Assembly: GCA_020635275.1 (NCBI GenBank)
Contig: JACKAA010000005.1
Span: 62,001-126,000 of the forward strand
From: Ignavibacteriales bacterium
Lineage (GTDB): Bacteria; Bacteroidota; Ignavibacteria; Ignavibacteriales; Melioribacteraceae
Reading direction: 5' to 3'
DNA: 64,000 nt
This document shows positions 36,675-45,937 of the stretch, piece after piece; the first letter of the stretch is position 1, and every line of letters starts with the position of its first letter. The notes below the pieces were generated by a model. That model saw only the letters and a program-made list of their open reading frames with translations, made no database searches and was not told where the DNA came from. A program made the translations under genes and the position numbers.

Positions 36675-37607
36675 ATGCCTAACTCAGTTCAAGTTGAAAA
36701 TCTTACAAAAATATTTAAAGCAAAAGTTTCTGGTAAAAATGGGATTACTGCTTTAGATAATGTTACATTAGCAATTGAAAAAGGAACTATATTTGGATTA
36801 CTAGGACCAAATGGAGCCGGAAAAACAACGTTAATTAAAATATTACTTGGATTAGTTTTCCCGACGAGCGGTTCAGCAAAAATATTAGATACTGATATTT
36901 CTGATTTTAATATTCGTAAGAAAATTGGTTATTTGCCTGAGAATCACAAATTCCCCAATTATTTAACTGGTGAAGATGTTATTGTTTACTATTCTAAATT
37001 AAGTGGTTTTGAAATCGATAAAAAATCACCGAAAATTACTGAAGTGTTAAATCTTGTAAAAATGGAGAAATGGAGAAAAACCAAAATCAAAAAATATTCT
37101 AAAGGAATGATGCAAAGATTAGGTTTAGCTCAAGCAATAATTCATGATCCGGAAATAATATTTTTAGATGAGCCAACAGATGGAGTTGATCCAATAGGAA
37201 GAAAAGAAATTCGTGACTTATTAATTTCATTAAAGAATCAAGGAAAAACAATTTTTATTAATAGTCATCTGCTTTCTGAAGTTGAGCTGGTTACTGATAA
37301 AGTTGCAATACTTAATGAAGGTAAACTTATAAAATTTGGAACTGTTGATGAATTAACTGTGAACAAACAACTTTATGAAATTAAAACTGATCTGCCTATA
37401 TCAACAGAATTATTTAGAAGTCTTATTGAAAATTATAAAATCACACAAAAAGAAAATATGATTTCACTTGAAATAAGTGATAATTCAGATCTTAATAAAT
37501 TTCTTGATGAACTGAGAAAAAGCAGTATAAATATTATTGGTGTAAATCAGAAGAAGAGTTCTTTAGAGGATACATTTATTCAATCATTAACTGAAGTAAA
37601 AAATTAA
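36675..37607 (+). CDS. ABC-2 exporter ATP-binding protein (second pair)
   Basis: This 310-residue ATPase has Walker A GPNGAGKTT, Q-loop LPENHKFPNYL, signature YSKGMMQRLGLA (a serine-lysine-glycine variant of LSGGQ) and Walker B FLDEPTDGVDP, followed by INSHLLSEVE. It is close in type to NosF/CcmA-like ATPases. The signature variant differs from the FSGGM of the first pair, so the two ATPases are not a recent duplication. It sits between the two permease genes with gaps of 3 and 2 bases. Confidence 0.93.
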   Translation: MPNSVQVENLTKIFKAKVSGKNGITALDNVTLAIEKGTIFGLLGPNGAGKTTLIKILLGLVFPTSGSAKILDTDISDFNIRKKIGYLPENHKFPNYLTGEDVIVYYSKLSGFEIDKKSPKITEVLNLVKMEKWRKTKIKKYSKGMMQRLGLAQAIIHDPEIIFLDEPTDGVDPIGRKEIRDLLISLKNQGKTIFINSHLLSEVELVTDKVAILNEGKLIKFGTVDELTVNKQLYEIKTDLPISTELFRSLIENYKITQKENMISLEISDNSDLNKFLDELRKSSINIIGVNQKKSSLEDTFIQSLTEVKN

Positions 37608-37609
37608 AT

Positions 37610-38431
37610 ATGAAGAACATAATTAATATTTCAAATTTTACAATTAGAGAAGCTTTATCCAGAAAAATTATTGTAACCTTTTTTGCAATTTCTACATTTG
37701 TTCTCATAATTTTTGCATTACTTTTTACATTTGTACCTTTTGAAGATTTAAGCGGTATGGTAAGATCAAATGGCAGTGATCCAATTAATATTGCAACTGA
37801 AATTGTTAAAGGACTCAAACTTTTTGTTGTGGCGCCATTATTTGGAGGCGGTTTATTTTTATCAATTTTTTCGGCTTCCAGTTTTATTCCAAATATGTTA
37901 GAAAAAGGAGTTGTTGATCTAATTGTTTCTAAGCCAATTTCCAGGACACAGATTATTTTAGGTAAATTTTTAGGCGGTGTACTAATCGTATTAATAAATA
38001 TTGCTTATTTAATTATAATATTATGGATCTTAATTGGTCTTAAGTTTAACATTTGGGATATTGCTCTTCTTTCGAGTATTTTAACAATCACATTTACGTT
38101 TGCATCATTGTATGCGCTTATAATTTTAGTTGGAATTTTAACTCAAAGCTCAATTTTAGCAATGATGCTCTCATATATAATATTTTTTGTTTTATCTCCA
38201 ATTTTAACCGCAAGAGATACAATTTCTACATTTCTAAATAGTTCTTTGATGGAATGGATAATGGACATTTTATATTATATAATTCCCAAAACTTCGGAGC
38301 TTGGTTCATTATCTACAGAATTAGCAATGGGTTACGGAATTGACGAATATCAACCTATTTTATCTACTTTTATATTCTTGGTTCTCGTTCTCTATATTAG
38401 TATTATCATTTTTAGTAAAAAAGATTACTAA
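37610..38431 (+). CDS. ABC-2 exporter permease (second pair)
   Basis: This 273-residue protein has six predicted transmembrane helices and no large outer loop, unlike the first permease. The segment LEKGVVDLIVSKPISRTQIILGKFLGG is the coupling region typical of NosY-like ABC-2 permeases. It is the partner of the ATPase encoded directly upstream and closes the four-gene ATPase-permease-ATPase-permease run. Substrate unknown. Confidence 0.9.
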   Translation: MKNIINISNFTIREALSRKIIVTFFAISTFVLIIFALLFTFVPFEDLSGMVRSNGSDPINIATEIVKGLKLFVVAPLFGGGLFLSIFSASSFIPNMLEKGVVDLIVSKPISRTQIILGKFLGGVLIVLINIAYLIIILWILIGLKFNIWDIALLSSILTITFTFASLYALIILVGILTQSSILAMMLSYIIFFVLSPILTARDTISTFLNSSLMEWIMDILYYIIPKTSELGSLSTELAMGYGIDEYQPILSTFIFLVLVLYISIIIFSKKDY

Positions 38432-38434
38432 TCC

Positions 38435-38466
38435 TTCGAAAATCATAAAATTAGTAAGTATTTTTG
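38435..38466 (+). promoter_or_regulatory. Candidate promoter of the 3-hydroxyacyl-CoA dehydrogenase gene (TTCG-N20-TATTTTTG)
   Basis: TATTTTTG at 38459-38466 is identical to the gapA -7 element, and TTCG at 38435-38438, 20 bases upstream, is one mismatch from TTTG. The predicted start lies about 50 bases before the ATG at 38524. Confidence 0.4.
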
Positions 38467-38523
38467 TGGTACAAATCTTGATCTTAATTAAGATTATTAA
38501 TTAAAATAATTTAAAGAAAGTAT

Positions 38524-39459
38524 ATGGATAATAACAAACTAAAACTTGAAGATTTATTACAGAATTCATCACAACATGATAGCGGCGCTCAATTTGAGTA
38601 TGTTGCAATTATTGGGGCTGGAATTATGGGACAAGGTATTGCTCAAACAATTGCTTCTGCTGGTATTGATACAGTAATCATAGAAAAAGATGAAAAGAAT
38701 TTAGAGAGAGCGAAAGCTCAAATTCAGAACACAATGAGGCACGAAATTGAAAGATGGGCAATGACTGAAAGTGAAATGAAGTCTATTTTAAGTCGGATAA
38801 ATTGGCAGTTAGATTTAAATGAAGTCACAGAATGTGATATGATAATTGAGGCAATTGTTGAAAATTATCAATTAAAAAGAGTACTTTTTAAGAAATTAGA
38901 TGAAATAGCAAATCCCGAAACAATTTTTGTATCAAATACTTCAACATTAAGTCTTACAAATATTGCTGAAGTTACAAATAGAAAAGATAAAATAATTGGA
39001 ATGCACTTTCTCAATCCAGTTCCAAAAGTTCCGCTTGTTGAGCTTGTAAAAGGAATGGATACCTCTGAAGAAACTGTTGCAAAATCAAAAGAGTTTGCTA
39101 ATAAAATTGGGAAGACCGCAATTGAGGTATACGAATATCCCGGATTTGTTACCACAAGGGCGATTGTTCCTTTATTAAATGAAGCAATGCATATTTTACT
39201 TGAAGGCATAGCTTCTGCAAAAGACATTGACACTGCAATGAAACTTGGTTATAATTTCCCAATGGGTCCTTTAGAACTAGCAGATTCAATGGGATTGGAA
39301 GAAGTATTAACTTGGATGGAGCAATTATATAAAACTTTAGGCGAGCCAAGATATCGTCCTTGTCCAATGTTAAGAAAATTAGTTAGAGAAAGAAAACTTG
39401 GTAAAAAAACTGGTGAAGGATTCTTTAAATACGATAGTGATGGTCATATTATTAAATAA
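38524..39459 (+). CDS. 3-hydroxyacyl-CoA dehydrogenase (3-hydroxybutyryl-CoA dehydrogenase-like)
   Basis: This 311-residue single-domain enzyme oxidises L-3-hydroxyacyl-CoA to 3-ketoacyl-CoA with NAD, or works in reverse in butyrate-type routes. The Rossmann motif GAGIMGQGIAQ lies after an extra N-terminal tail of about 25 residues. The catalytic region is GMHFLNPVPKVPLVELV, and the C-terminal domain has NEAMHILLEGIAS and LGYNFPMGPLELADSMGL. No thiolase or enoyl-CoA hydratase is adjacent. The acetate kinase gene begins 18 bases after the stop, suggesting a link to acyl-CoA/acetate metabolism. Confidence 0.95.
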   Translation: MDNNKLKLEDLLQNSSQHDSGAQFEYVAIIGAGIMGQGIAQTIASAGIDTVIIEKDEKNLERAKAQIQNTMRHEIERWAMTESEMKSILSRINWQLDLNEVTECDMIIEAIVENYQLKRVLFKKLDEIANPETIFVSNTSTLSLTNIAEVTNRKDKIIGMHFLNPVPKVPLVELVKGMDTSEETVAKSKEFANKIGKTAIEVYEYPGFVTTRAIVPLLNEAMHILLEGIASAKDIDTAMKLGYNFPMGPLELADSMGLEEVLTWMEQLYKTLGEPRYRPCPMLRKLVRERKLGKKTGEGFFKYDSDGHIIK

Positions 39460-39477
39460 TTTTTAAAGGAAATTTTT

Positions 39478-40680
39478 GTGAAAATATTAGTATTAAACTG
39501 CGGCAGTTCTTCAATAAAATATCAAATGATTGAAACAAATACTCAAGAAGCACTTGCTAAAGGTCAAGTTGAAAGAATTGGAATGAGCAGTGCAGTGTTA
39601 ACTCATGAGCCAAAAGGTAAAGAAAAAATAAGAATAGTTGGAGAAATTCTTGATCATTCAATTGCAATGGAATACGTAATAGCAGTATTGTTAAGTCCAA
39701 ACCATGGAGTAATTACCGATAGGAAAGAAATTGAAGCTGTTGGACACAGAGTAGTTCATGGCGGTGAAACTTTTTCTGGATCGGTTTTAATAACTGACGA
39801 AGTAATGAAAGCTTTAAAAGATAATATTGAGTTAGCACCTTTACATAATCCGCCAAATTTAAAAGGTATTACAGCTGCAAAAGAACATCTTCCAAATGTA
39901 CCTCAATGCGGAGTTTTTGATACAGCATTTCATGCAAGTATGCCGCCGCATGCATTTTTATATGGTATTCCATATAAATTATATAAAAGATATAAAATTA
40001 GAAGATATGGATTTCATGGAACATCTCACCGATTTGTCTCTGAAAGAGCTGCTAAGCTATTAAATAAATCTCTTGATGAATTAAAAATTATAACCGCTCA
40101 TTTAGGTAATGGCGGAAGTATGGCCGCTGTTAAGAATGGTAAATCAGTTGATACAACAATGGGCTTTACACCACTTGAAGGCTTATTGATGGGAACAAGA
40201 AGCGGTGATTTAGATCCTTCAATAGTAACGTATGTAATGGGTAAAGAAGAACTCTCAATTTCAGAAGTTAATACAATGTTAAATAAACATTCTGGGCTTG
40301 TTGGTATAAGCGGAGAAAGCAGTGATATGCGTGAAATAGAGCAGGCAGTTGAAGATGGTGATAAAAAAGCTACTTATGCATTTGATGTTTTTACTTATAG
40401 AATAAAAAAATATGTTGGTTCTTATGCTGCTGCAATGGGTGGTTTAGATGCTTTAGTTTTTACCGGAGGAATTGGTGAAAATTCTGTTAAAGTTAGAGAA
40501 GCAGTTTGTAAAGAAATGGAATTTTTAGGAATTAAACTTGATCCAAATTCAAATGAAAAACCAAATGGCGAAGCAATTTTAACAACAAATGATTCTAAGG
40601 TTAAAGTATTGAGAATTCCGACTAATGAAGAACTTGTTATAGCAATGGACACAGAAAAAATAGTGACAAACCATAAATAA
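39478..40680 (+). CDS. ackA: Acetate kinase
   Basis: This 400-residue enzyme interconverts acetyl phosphate plus ADP with acetate plus ATP. The start is a GTG (39478) with AAAGGA upstream. Conserved parts: MKILVLNCGSSSIKYQ, GHRVVHGGE, FDTAFH, YGFHGTSHRFV, HLGNGGS, TRSGDLDP and FTGGIGENS. No phosphotransacetylase gene is adjacent, unlike the common ackA-pta pair. It is flanked by the 3-hydroxyacyl-CoA dehydrogenase and an SDR gene (9-base gap). Confidence 0.98.
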   Translation: MKILVLNCGSSSIKYQMIETNTQEALAKGQVERIGMSSAVLTHEPKGKEKIRIVGEILDHSIAMEYVIAVLLSPNHGVITDRKEIEAVGHRVVHGGETFSGSVLITDEVMKALKDNIELAPLHNPPNLKGITAAKEHLPNVPQCGVFDTAFHASMPPHAFLYGIPYKLYKRYKIRRYGFHGTSHRFVSERAAKLLNKSLDELKIITAHLGNGGSMAAVKNGKSVDTTMGFTPLEGLLMGTRSGDLDPSIVTYVMGKEELSISEVNTMLNKHSGLVGISGESSDMREIEQAVEDGDKKATYAFDVFTYRIKKYVGSYAAAMGGLDALVFTGGIGENSVKVREAVCKEMEFLGIKLDPNSNEKPNGEAILTTNDSKVKVLRIPTNEELVIAMDTEKIVTNHK

Positions 40681-40689
40681 TTAATTTAT

Positions 40690-41481
40690 ATGGAATTTAA
40701 GTTAGCAAATAAAAATGTTTTTGTCTCTGCAGCTAGTACCGGCATTGGTAAAGCTGTAGCAAAATTATTTTTAACTGAAAATTGCAATGTTACAATTTGT
40801 TCAAGTAAAATTGACAAGCTCGAAAAAACTTCATCCGAATTGAATGTGTTAAATAATGGTAAAATACATTTTGTAAAATGCGATATAAATAATTTAGATG
40901 AAATAGAAAATGCCGTTAAATCAGCTGAAGAGAAATTCGGGACAATTGATATTTTAGTAAATAATTGCGGAGGTCCTGCTCCAGGCTTTTTTGATGATTT
41001 GGATGAAGCTAAATGGAAACAAGGTTTTGACCAAGTTTTAATGAGTGCTGTAAGATTTACAAGACTAGTTCTTCCTAAAATGAAAGCACAAAAATGGGGA
41101 CGAATTATTAACATAACTTCAATTTCAGTTAAGCAACCAATTGACAATTTATTACTATCCAATGCTTTTAGGAGTGGAGTCACTGCATTTTCAAAAACCC
41201 TTTCAAATCAAGTTGGTCAATTTAATATAACTGTAAATAATGTAGCTCCAGGATTAACTCTTACTGGCAGATTGCATGAACTTGCAGAAATAAGAGCAAA
41301 ACAAGCCAAAGTATCAAAAGACGAAATGTTGAAAAAAATGGCTGCTGATATTCCGTTAAAAAGATTAGCTCAACCAGAAGAAATTGCTTCTACGGTTGTA
41401 TATCTTGCATCAGAAATAGGCGGATATATTAATGGTCAGACTATTGTTGTTGATGGCGGATTTAATAAATCTACATATTAA
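40690..41481 (+). CDS. Short-chain dehydrogenase/reductase without the canonical Tyr-Lys pair
   Basis: This 263-residue protein has the SDR Rossmann fold: cofactor motif SAASTGIGKAVA, NNCGGPAPG, a conserved Asn and Ser (INITS, Ser144) and a C-terminal GGYINGQTIVVDGG. The catalytic YxxxK is replaced: the aligned residues are Ser157 and Arg161 in LLLSNAFRSGV. A subset of SDRs sometimes labelled 3-oxoacyl-ACP reductase has this LSNAxRxGV sequence, so the replacement looks like a subfamily trait. Whether it still reduces a carbonyl, and which one, is unknown. It lies 9 bases after ackA. Confidence 0.88.
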   Translation: MEFKLANKNVFVSAASTGIGKAVAKLFLTENCNVTICSSKIDKLEKTSSELNVLNNGKIHFVKCDINNLDEIENAVKSAEEKFGTIDILVNNCGGPAPGFFDDLDEAKWKQGFDQVLMSAVRFTRLVLPKMKAQKWGRIINITSISVKQPIDNLLLSNAFRSGVTAFSKTLSNQVGQFNITVNNVAPGLTLTGRLHELAEIRAKQAKVSKDEMLKKMAADIPLKRLAQPEEIASTVVYLASEIGGYINGQTIVVDGGFNKSTY

Positions 41482-41533
41482 CATATTTAAGTAATTACTA
41501 TTCAATTTTTTCCTCATAAGAAGAGGACACAAA

Positions 41534-43090
41534 ATGCAAAAAGAAGTTGAAGTTTCAATCCCGCCGGATTTTATAAAAAATTATGATTTTATAAAAAATC
41601 TTGCTGCAAAAAAAATTAAAATAAATCCAATTGAAATTAATTCAATAAAAATTTTAAAAAGATCAATCGATGCTCGTAAGCAACCAATTTATAGATTAAG
41701 AATTATAGCTTACATAAATGAAAGTCCAAAAGAAAGTAAGAAAATATTTGATTACAAATCTGTTAACTCAAAAAAGAAATTAATTATAATTGGCAGTGGC
41801 CCTGCCGGTTTATTTGCTGCTTTAAGAGCTATTGAGCTAGGAATTAAACCAATAATTTTTGAGCGCGGCAAAAATGTTCGTGACCGAAGATTTGATTTAA
41901 AATATTTAATGCAAGAAGGTATTGTTAATCAAGATTCAAATTATTGTTTCGGTGAAGGCGGGGCAGGTACTTATAGCGATGGTAAACTTTATACTCGTTC
42001 AAACAAAAGGGGAAACGTAAATAGAATTTTAGATATTCTTATTCATCATGGAGCAAATGAAGATATTAGGATTGATTCACATCCTCATATTGGTTCAAAT
42101 AAACTTCCCAAAATTATTCAAAATATTAGAAATACCATTTTAAGTTGTAATGGTGAAATACATTTTAATAGCAAAGTAACTGATTTTTTAATTGAACAGA
42201 ACAAAATGAACGGAGTAATTGTAAATAATAATTCAGAATTTCTTGCTGACGGAATAATTTTAGCAACCGGACATTCAGCTAGAGATATTTATTATTTATT
42301 TAGAAATAGAAATATAAAAATTGAGTCAAAGCCATTTTCAATGGGTGTAAGAATTGAACATCCGCAAGCTCTTATCGATTCAATTCAATATCATTCAAAA
42401 GAACGACATACAAATTTACCGGCTTCTAGTTATAATTTAACCTGCCAAGTTGATAATAAAGGAGTTTATTCTTTTTGTATGTGTCCAGGTGGAATAATTA
42501 TTCCTGCTTCAACACAAAATAATGAATTAGTTCTAAATGGAATGTCAGTATCAAAACGGAATTCACCCTTTGCCAACAGTGGATTAGTAGTTGAGGTAAA
42601 TGAGAATGACTGGAATCATCTAAACTCACATGGAGTATTTGCCGGTCTTGAGTTTCAAAAGGAAATTGAATCTAAAGCATTTTCTTTAGGTGGAGAAAAT
42701 CAAATTGCACCGGCACAAAGAATTACAGACTTTGCTAAAAATAGACTATCTAATAATCTTCCAAAATCCTCTTATATTCCGGGAACAAAAGCAGTAATAA
42801 TGGAAGAAGTATTTCCAAAACAAATAGTAAAGAGCTTAAAAAAATCTTTATTTGTGTTCAATAAAAAAATGAAAGGTTATTTTACCAAAGAGGCACAAAT
42901 ACTTGCTGTTGAATCAAGAACAAGCTCCCCATTAAGAATTCCACGCGATAAAGAAACATTTATGCATCCCCAAATAATAGGATTATTTCCATCAGGCGAA
43001 GGAGCAGGTTACGCTGGTGGAATTGTTTCCGCTGCTATTGATGGTGAAAAGTGTTGTGAAAACGCAATTAAATTTATAAATCAAAATTAA
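41534..43090 (+). CDS. FAD-dependent oxidoreductase of the COG2509 type
   Basis: This 518-residue flavoprotein has a small N-terminal domain of about 80 residues. The FAD-binding motif IIIGSGPAGLFAALRAIE follows at about 87, then RGKNVRDRRFD, CFGEGGAGTYSDGKLYTR, ATGHSARDIY and a C-terminal LFPSGEGAGYAGGIVSAAIDG. The family is widespread in bacteria and annotated as an uncharacterised FAD-dependent dehydrogenase; the substrate is not known. A good ribosome-binding site (AGAGGA) lies before the ATG. Its last 4 bases overlap the convergent SGNH hydrolase gene. Confidence 0.92.
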   Translation: MQKEVEVSIPPDFIKNYDFIKNLAAKKIKINPIEINSIKILKRSIDARKQPIYRLRIIAYINESPKESKKIFDYKSVNSKKKLIIIGSGPAGLFAALRAIELGIKPIIFERGKNVRDRRFDLKYLMQEGIVNQDSNYCFGEGGAGTYSDGKLYTRSNKRGNVNRILDILIHHGANEDIRIDSHPHIGSNKLPKIIQNIRNTILSCNGEIHFNSKVTDFLIEQNKMNGVIVNNNSEFLADGIILATGHSARDIYYLFRNRNIKIESKPFSMGVRIEHPQALIDSIQYHSKERHTNLPASSYNLTCQVDNKGVYSFCMCPGGIIIPASTQNNELVLNGMSVSKRNSPFANSGLVVEVNENDWNHLNSHGVFAGLEFQKEIESKAFSLGGENQIAPAQRITDFAKNRLSNNLPKSSYIPGTKAVIMEEVFPKQIVKSLKKSLFVFNKKMKGYFTKEAQILAVESRTSSPLRIPRDKETFMHPQIIGLFPSGEGAGYAGGIVSAAIDGEKCCENAIKFINQN

Positions 43091-43782
43091 TTAGATAAAG
43101 CTTTCTCAATTGCATTTTCAACAAGAGGTTCCATAACTTTATAACCTTCACTATTTGGGTGAACACCGTCTCCCGAATATTTTTCAGGCAAGCCATTTCT
43201 TTCATCAACCATTGCAGAAAAATAATCTAAATAAATCAATTCATTTTCTATGCAATAATTCTCAATCATTTTATTTAATTGAGGAATTTTTTCATTTGGA
43301 TTTTGACCGGGTCGCCATGGATAATCAAATGCTGGTAATACTGAACAAAGTATTACTTTAATTCCATTAGCTTTTGATATTTCTGACATGGATTTTAAAT
43401 TGTCCAAAATCATTTCCAAAGTTGAAGGTCCGGTATTGCCTGCAATATCATTAGTCCCGGCAAGAATAACTACTACTTTAGGATTAAGATCTACAACATC
43501 TTGTCTAAATCTTAATAACATTTGCGGTGTAGTTTGTCCGCTTATTCCTCTATTTATAAAAGGTTTATCAGAAAAAAATTGTGGTCTTTGTTCAATCCAT
43601 CCTTGTGTTATGGAATTCCCCATAAAAACAATTCTGTTCTCATAAGGTGATGGTTGACCAACTTTTTTATTATCATCTTTAAAGCGATTTAAATTTGCCC
43701 AATCTTGTGCAAGTAATAGTTCATTCATTATAAATACCACTAGAAATAATATAAACAAGTGATTATTAAATTTTATTTTCAT
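43087..43782 (-). CDS. Secreted SGNH/GDSL-family hydrolase
   Basis: This 231-residue protein has a signal peptide (about 25 residues, ending LLLAQ) and the four SGNH blocks: MGNSITQGW (Ser57), the glycine in RGISGQTT, LAGTNDIAGN (Asn) and the C-terminal DGVHPNSEGY (Asp and His). It is similar to secreted acyl- or acetyl-esterases acting on carbohydrate or lipid esters; the substrate is unknown. It is the last gene of the mutS-led minus-strand run and starts 14 bases after the GNAT gene ends. Confidence 0.92.
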   Translation of the reverse strand: MKIKFNNHLFILFLVVFIMNELLLAQDWANLNRFKDDNKKVGQPSPYENRIVFMGNSITQGWIEQRPQFFSDKPFINRGISGQTTPQMLLRFRQDVVDLNPKVVVILAGTNDIAGNTGPSTLEMILDNLKSMSEISKANGIKVILCSVLPAFDYPWRPGQNPNEKIPQLNKMIENYCIENELIYLDYFSAMVDERNGLPEKYSGDGVHPNSEGYKVMEPLVENAIEKALSN

Positions 43783-43796
43783 AACGTTTCCTAAAA

Positions 43797-44300
43797 CTAA
43801 TGATTATTTAAAAATAACTGCATAAAAACTAAATCAAGCCATCTATCAAATTTATAACCGGATTCTTTAATTCTGCCAACTTCTACAAAACCAAATTTTT
43901 TATGAAAGCCAATACTGTCTTTATTTTCAGCGTCAATACCGGCTATCATTGTATGAAAGCCCTGCTCAGAAGCCAAGTTAATTAGATGTTCTAATATTAA
44001 TTTACCAATTCCTAAATTTCTAAAATCTTTATGTATGTAAACTGAGTGTTCAACACAATATTTATATGCTTCCTTAGGTCTAAAAATTCCGTAAGATCCA
44101 AAACCTACAACTAGATTTCCAACTTCTGCAACAATTACAGGCATGTTTGTAGATTTTTTATCTTGGAACCATTTTTCTCTTTGTTCAAGATTTTGTTCTG
44201 AATAATCATAAATTGAAGTCGAATGAATTATTTCATAATTAATTATTTCAAGAATTTCTTGAACATCTTCAATATTTGCGTCTCTAATAATAACTGACAT
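43797..44300 (-). CDS. GNAT-family N-acetyltransferase (phosphinothricin acetyltransferase-like)
   Basis: This 167-residue enzyme from the ATG at 44300 (MSVIIRDANIEDV); a longer frame to 44363 would run into the preceding gene and is not favoured. The acetyl-CoA site is HSVYIHKDFRNLGIGKLILEHL, and YDYSEQNLEQREKWFQDK with KFGFVEVGRIKESGYKFDRWLDLVFMQ matches the Pat/YncA-type branch that acetylates amino groups of small molecules such as phosphinothricin or methionine sulfoximine. Substrate not proven. It follows the DUF6265 gene with 4 bases between. Confidence 0.92.
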   Translation of the reverse strand: MSVIIRDANIEDVQEILEIINYEIIHSTSIYDYSEQNLEQREKWFQDKKSTNMPVIVAEVGNLVVGFGSYGIFRPKEAYKYCVEHSVYIHKDFRNLGIGKLILEHLINLASEQGFHTMIAGIDAENKDSIGFHKKFGFVEVGRIKESGYKFDRWLDLVFMQLFLNNH

Positions 44301-44304
44301 TAGA

Positions 44305-44811
44305 TTATCTAAATCGTTTATAATTAAATTTAACTTCAGAAAAACTTCCATTTTTTTCTTCAATATTTACATAAATATTTATTTCCTTCTCATTAATTCT
44401 TTCGAATGTAAATCCTTCAAAATAAACATTATTTGAATCAACTTTAACGAGTCTAAAAGTTAATGATTCATCTTTTTCTTCCCATCCGATATATTCGCTG
44501 GTAAAATGTTTGAATCGCAAAATTAAACTATTGTTATGTTCCACTATTCCGCCGGATTCATAAAATACAACTGTATCTGTTTCGGCATCGACAAGTTTAA
44601 ACATAAACATCATTGATTCACCAAGCGGGGGTGACCAAATTTCATCGGTTATACCGCCAAAAGCTGTTCCTCTCCAATGTCCGGCAATCCATTTTACATC
44701 TTCTAAACTTGCATTAGGTGAATTTTGATTCTCTGAAAGCTGCAGGGTTTTATTCTGAGCAATAATTTGAAATGAAAGAACTAAAGTAAGGATTGAAAAT
44801 AATTTTAACAT
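44305..44811 (-). CDS. Secreted DUF6265-family protein
   Basis: This 168-residue protein has a signal peptide (MLKLFSILTLVLSFQIIA) and a lipocalin-like small beta domain with KWIAGHWRGTAFGGITDEIWSPPLGESMMFMF, the hallmark of DUF6265. The family is common in secreted proteins of Bacteroidota and Proteobacteria and has no assigned function. It lies between tyrA (21-base gap) and the GNAT gene (4-base gap). Confidence 0.85.
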   Translation of the reverse strand: MLKLFSILTLVLSFQIIAQNKTLQLSENQNSPNASLEDVKWIAGHWRGTAFGGITDEIWSPPLGESMMFMFKLVDAETDTVVFYESGGIVEHNNSLILRFKHFTSEYIGWEEKDESLTFRLVKVDSNNVYFEGFTFERINEKEINIYVNIEEKNGSFSEVKFNYKRFR

Positions 44812-44832
44812 AATTACCCTTTCTGCAATAGG

Positions 44833-45924
44833 TTAATGATCCTTAAATTTAAATCCTATATTTTCCAGTAGAGCTTTTGCTTTTTCGGCAATATCTTTAG
44901 AAGCAAAAGAAAGCCTGAATGTTCCTCCGGTGCCTTCTCTAATTTTTAATAATTCAATATCCTTTATATTTATATTTGCTTCATAAAGTCGAGTTGAAAT
45001 TTTACTTATCACTCCAGGTTCATCTTTTACAAAAATAAAAATATCATAAATTGGCGTAATAAATCCTTTACTGTTTTTGGGAATTTCATCACGACTTTTT
45101 CTTGCATCATCAAAATATTTTGAAAGTTTATCTGAATTATTTTGTGAGATCCATTTTTTTACATTATCTAATTCATATGAAAATTCATCAATTGCCGCAA
45201 TAATTTGATTTTTATTTTTGCGAATTACTTCATCCCAAATATTAAAATCGCTGGAAGCAATTCTTGTTAAATCTCTAAAACCTCCGGCTGCTAAATCAAG
45301 AAAATTATAATCATCAGTTTTTAATGAAGCAGTATTCACTAAAGTAACAGCTAAGAGTTGAGGTAAATGACTTACGCTGGCAGCGATCACATCATGCTGT
45401 TTTGCCGGAATAAAAAGTATATTGGCTCCAAGTAATTCAATAATATTTTTGAATTCATTAAACTCAGAAACCTTATTTAAATCTTCTGTAACAATATAGA
45501 CCGAATTCTCAAATAGAAGCGGATCAGAATTTTCATAACCGCCTTTTTCTTTTCCAGCCATTGGATGACCGCCGATATAGAATCCTTTGGACTTTATTGA
45601 ATTCCACTCATTCTGAAAAGCTAATTTAATTCCGGAAACATCTGTTAAAATTGTATTTCTGAATATTTTTGGAGCTAATTCTTTAAATGCTATAAGATTC
45701 TGTTCTAATGGTAGGCAAAGAAAAATTAAATCTGAGTCTAATGCATCATCAATTGATTTCAAACTTTTATCAATAACTTTGTCATGTAACGCCGTTAATA
45801 AAACATCTTCTTTATCAAAGGCAGAAATAAAGAAATTATTATTACTATTTTTAAGAGCCTTGGCAATGGAACCGCCAATTAAACCAAGGCCAATAATAGA
45901 AATATTTTTTATTTCTTTAGACAT
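44833..45924 (-). CDS. tyrA: Prephenate dehydrogenase with C-terminal ACT domain
   Basis: This 363-residue enzyme converts prephenate to 4-hydroxyphenylpyruvate for tyrosine. The ATG at 45924 (MSKEIKNISIIG) is preferred to a TTG two codons upstream. NAD-binding IIGLGLIGGSIAKAL, the prephenate-binding GGHPMAGKEKGGYENSD and SHLPQLLA are clear. The last 75 residues (FIFVKDEPGVISKISTRLYEANINIKDIELL) form an ACT domain, which usually mediates tyrosine feedback. It starts 13 bases after aroF ends, so two steps of aromatic amino-acid synthesis are cotranscribed. Confidence 0.96.
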   Translation of the reverse strand: MSKEIKNISIIGLGLIGGSIAKALKNSNNNFFISAFDKEDVLLTALHDKVIDKSLKSIDDALDSDLIFLCLPLEQNLIAFKELAPKIFRNTILTDVSGIKLAFQNEWNSIKSKGFYIGGHPMAGKEKGGYENSDPLLFENSVYIVTEDLNKVSEFNEFKNIIELLGANILFIPAKQHDVIAASVSHLPQLLAVTLVNTASLKTDDYNFLDLAAGGFRDLTRIASSDFNIWDEVIRKNKNQIIAAIDEFSYELDNVKKWISQNNSDKLSKYFDDARKSRDEIPKNSKGFITPIYDIFIFVKDEPGVISKISTRLYEANINIKDIELLKIREGTGGTFRLSFASKDIAEKAKALLENIGFKFKDH

Positions 45925-45937
45925 ATTCAATTGCTAA

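Noticed and set aside
34402..38431. Recent tandem duplication of one ABC exporter
   Set aside because: The ATPase signatures (FSGGM versus YSKGM) and the permease layouts differ too much.
39478..40680. An ackA-pta acetate operon
   Set aside because: No phosphotransacetylase gene is present next to ackA.
44301..44363. Longer start for the GNAT gene
   Set aside because: It would overlap the DUF6265 gene, and the normal GNAT N-terminus begins at 44300.
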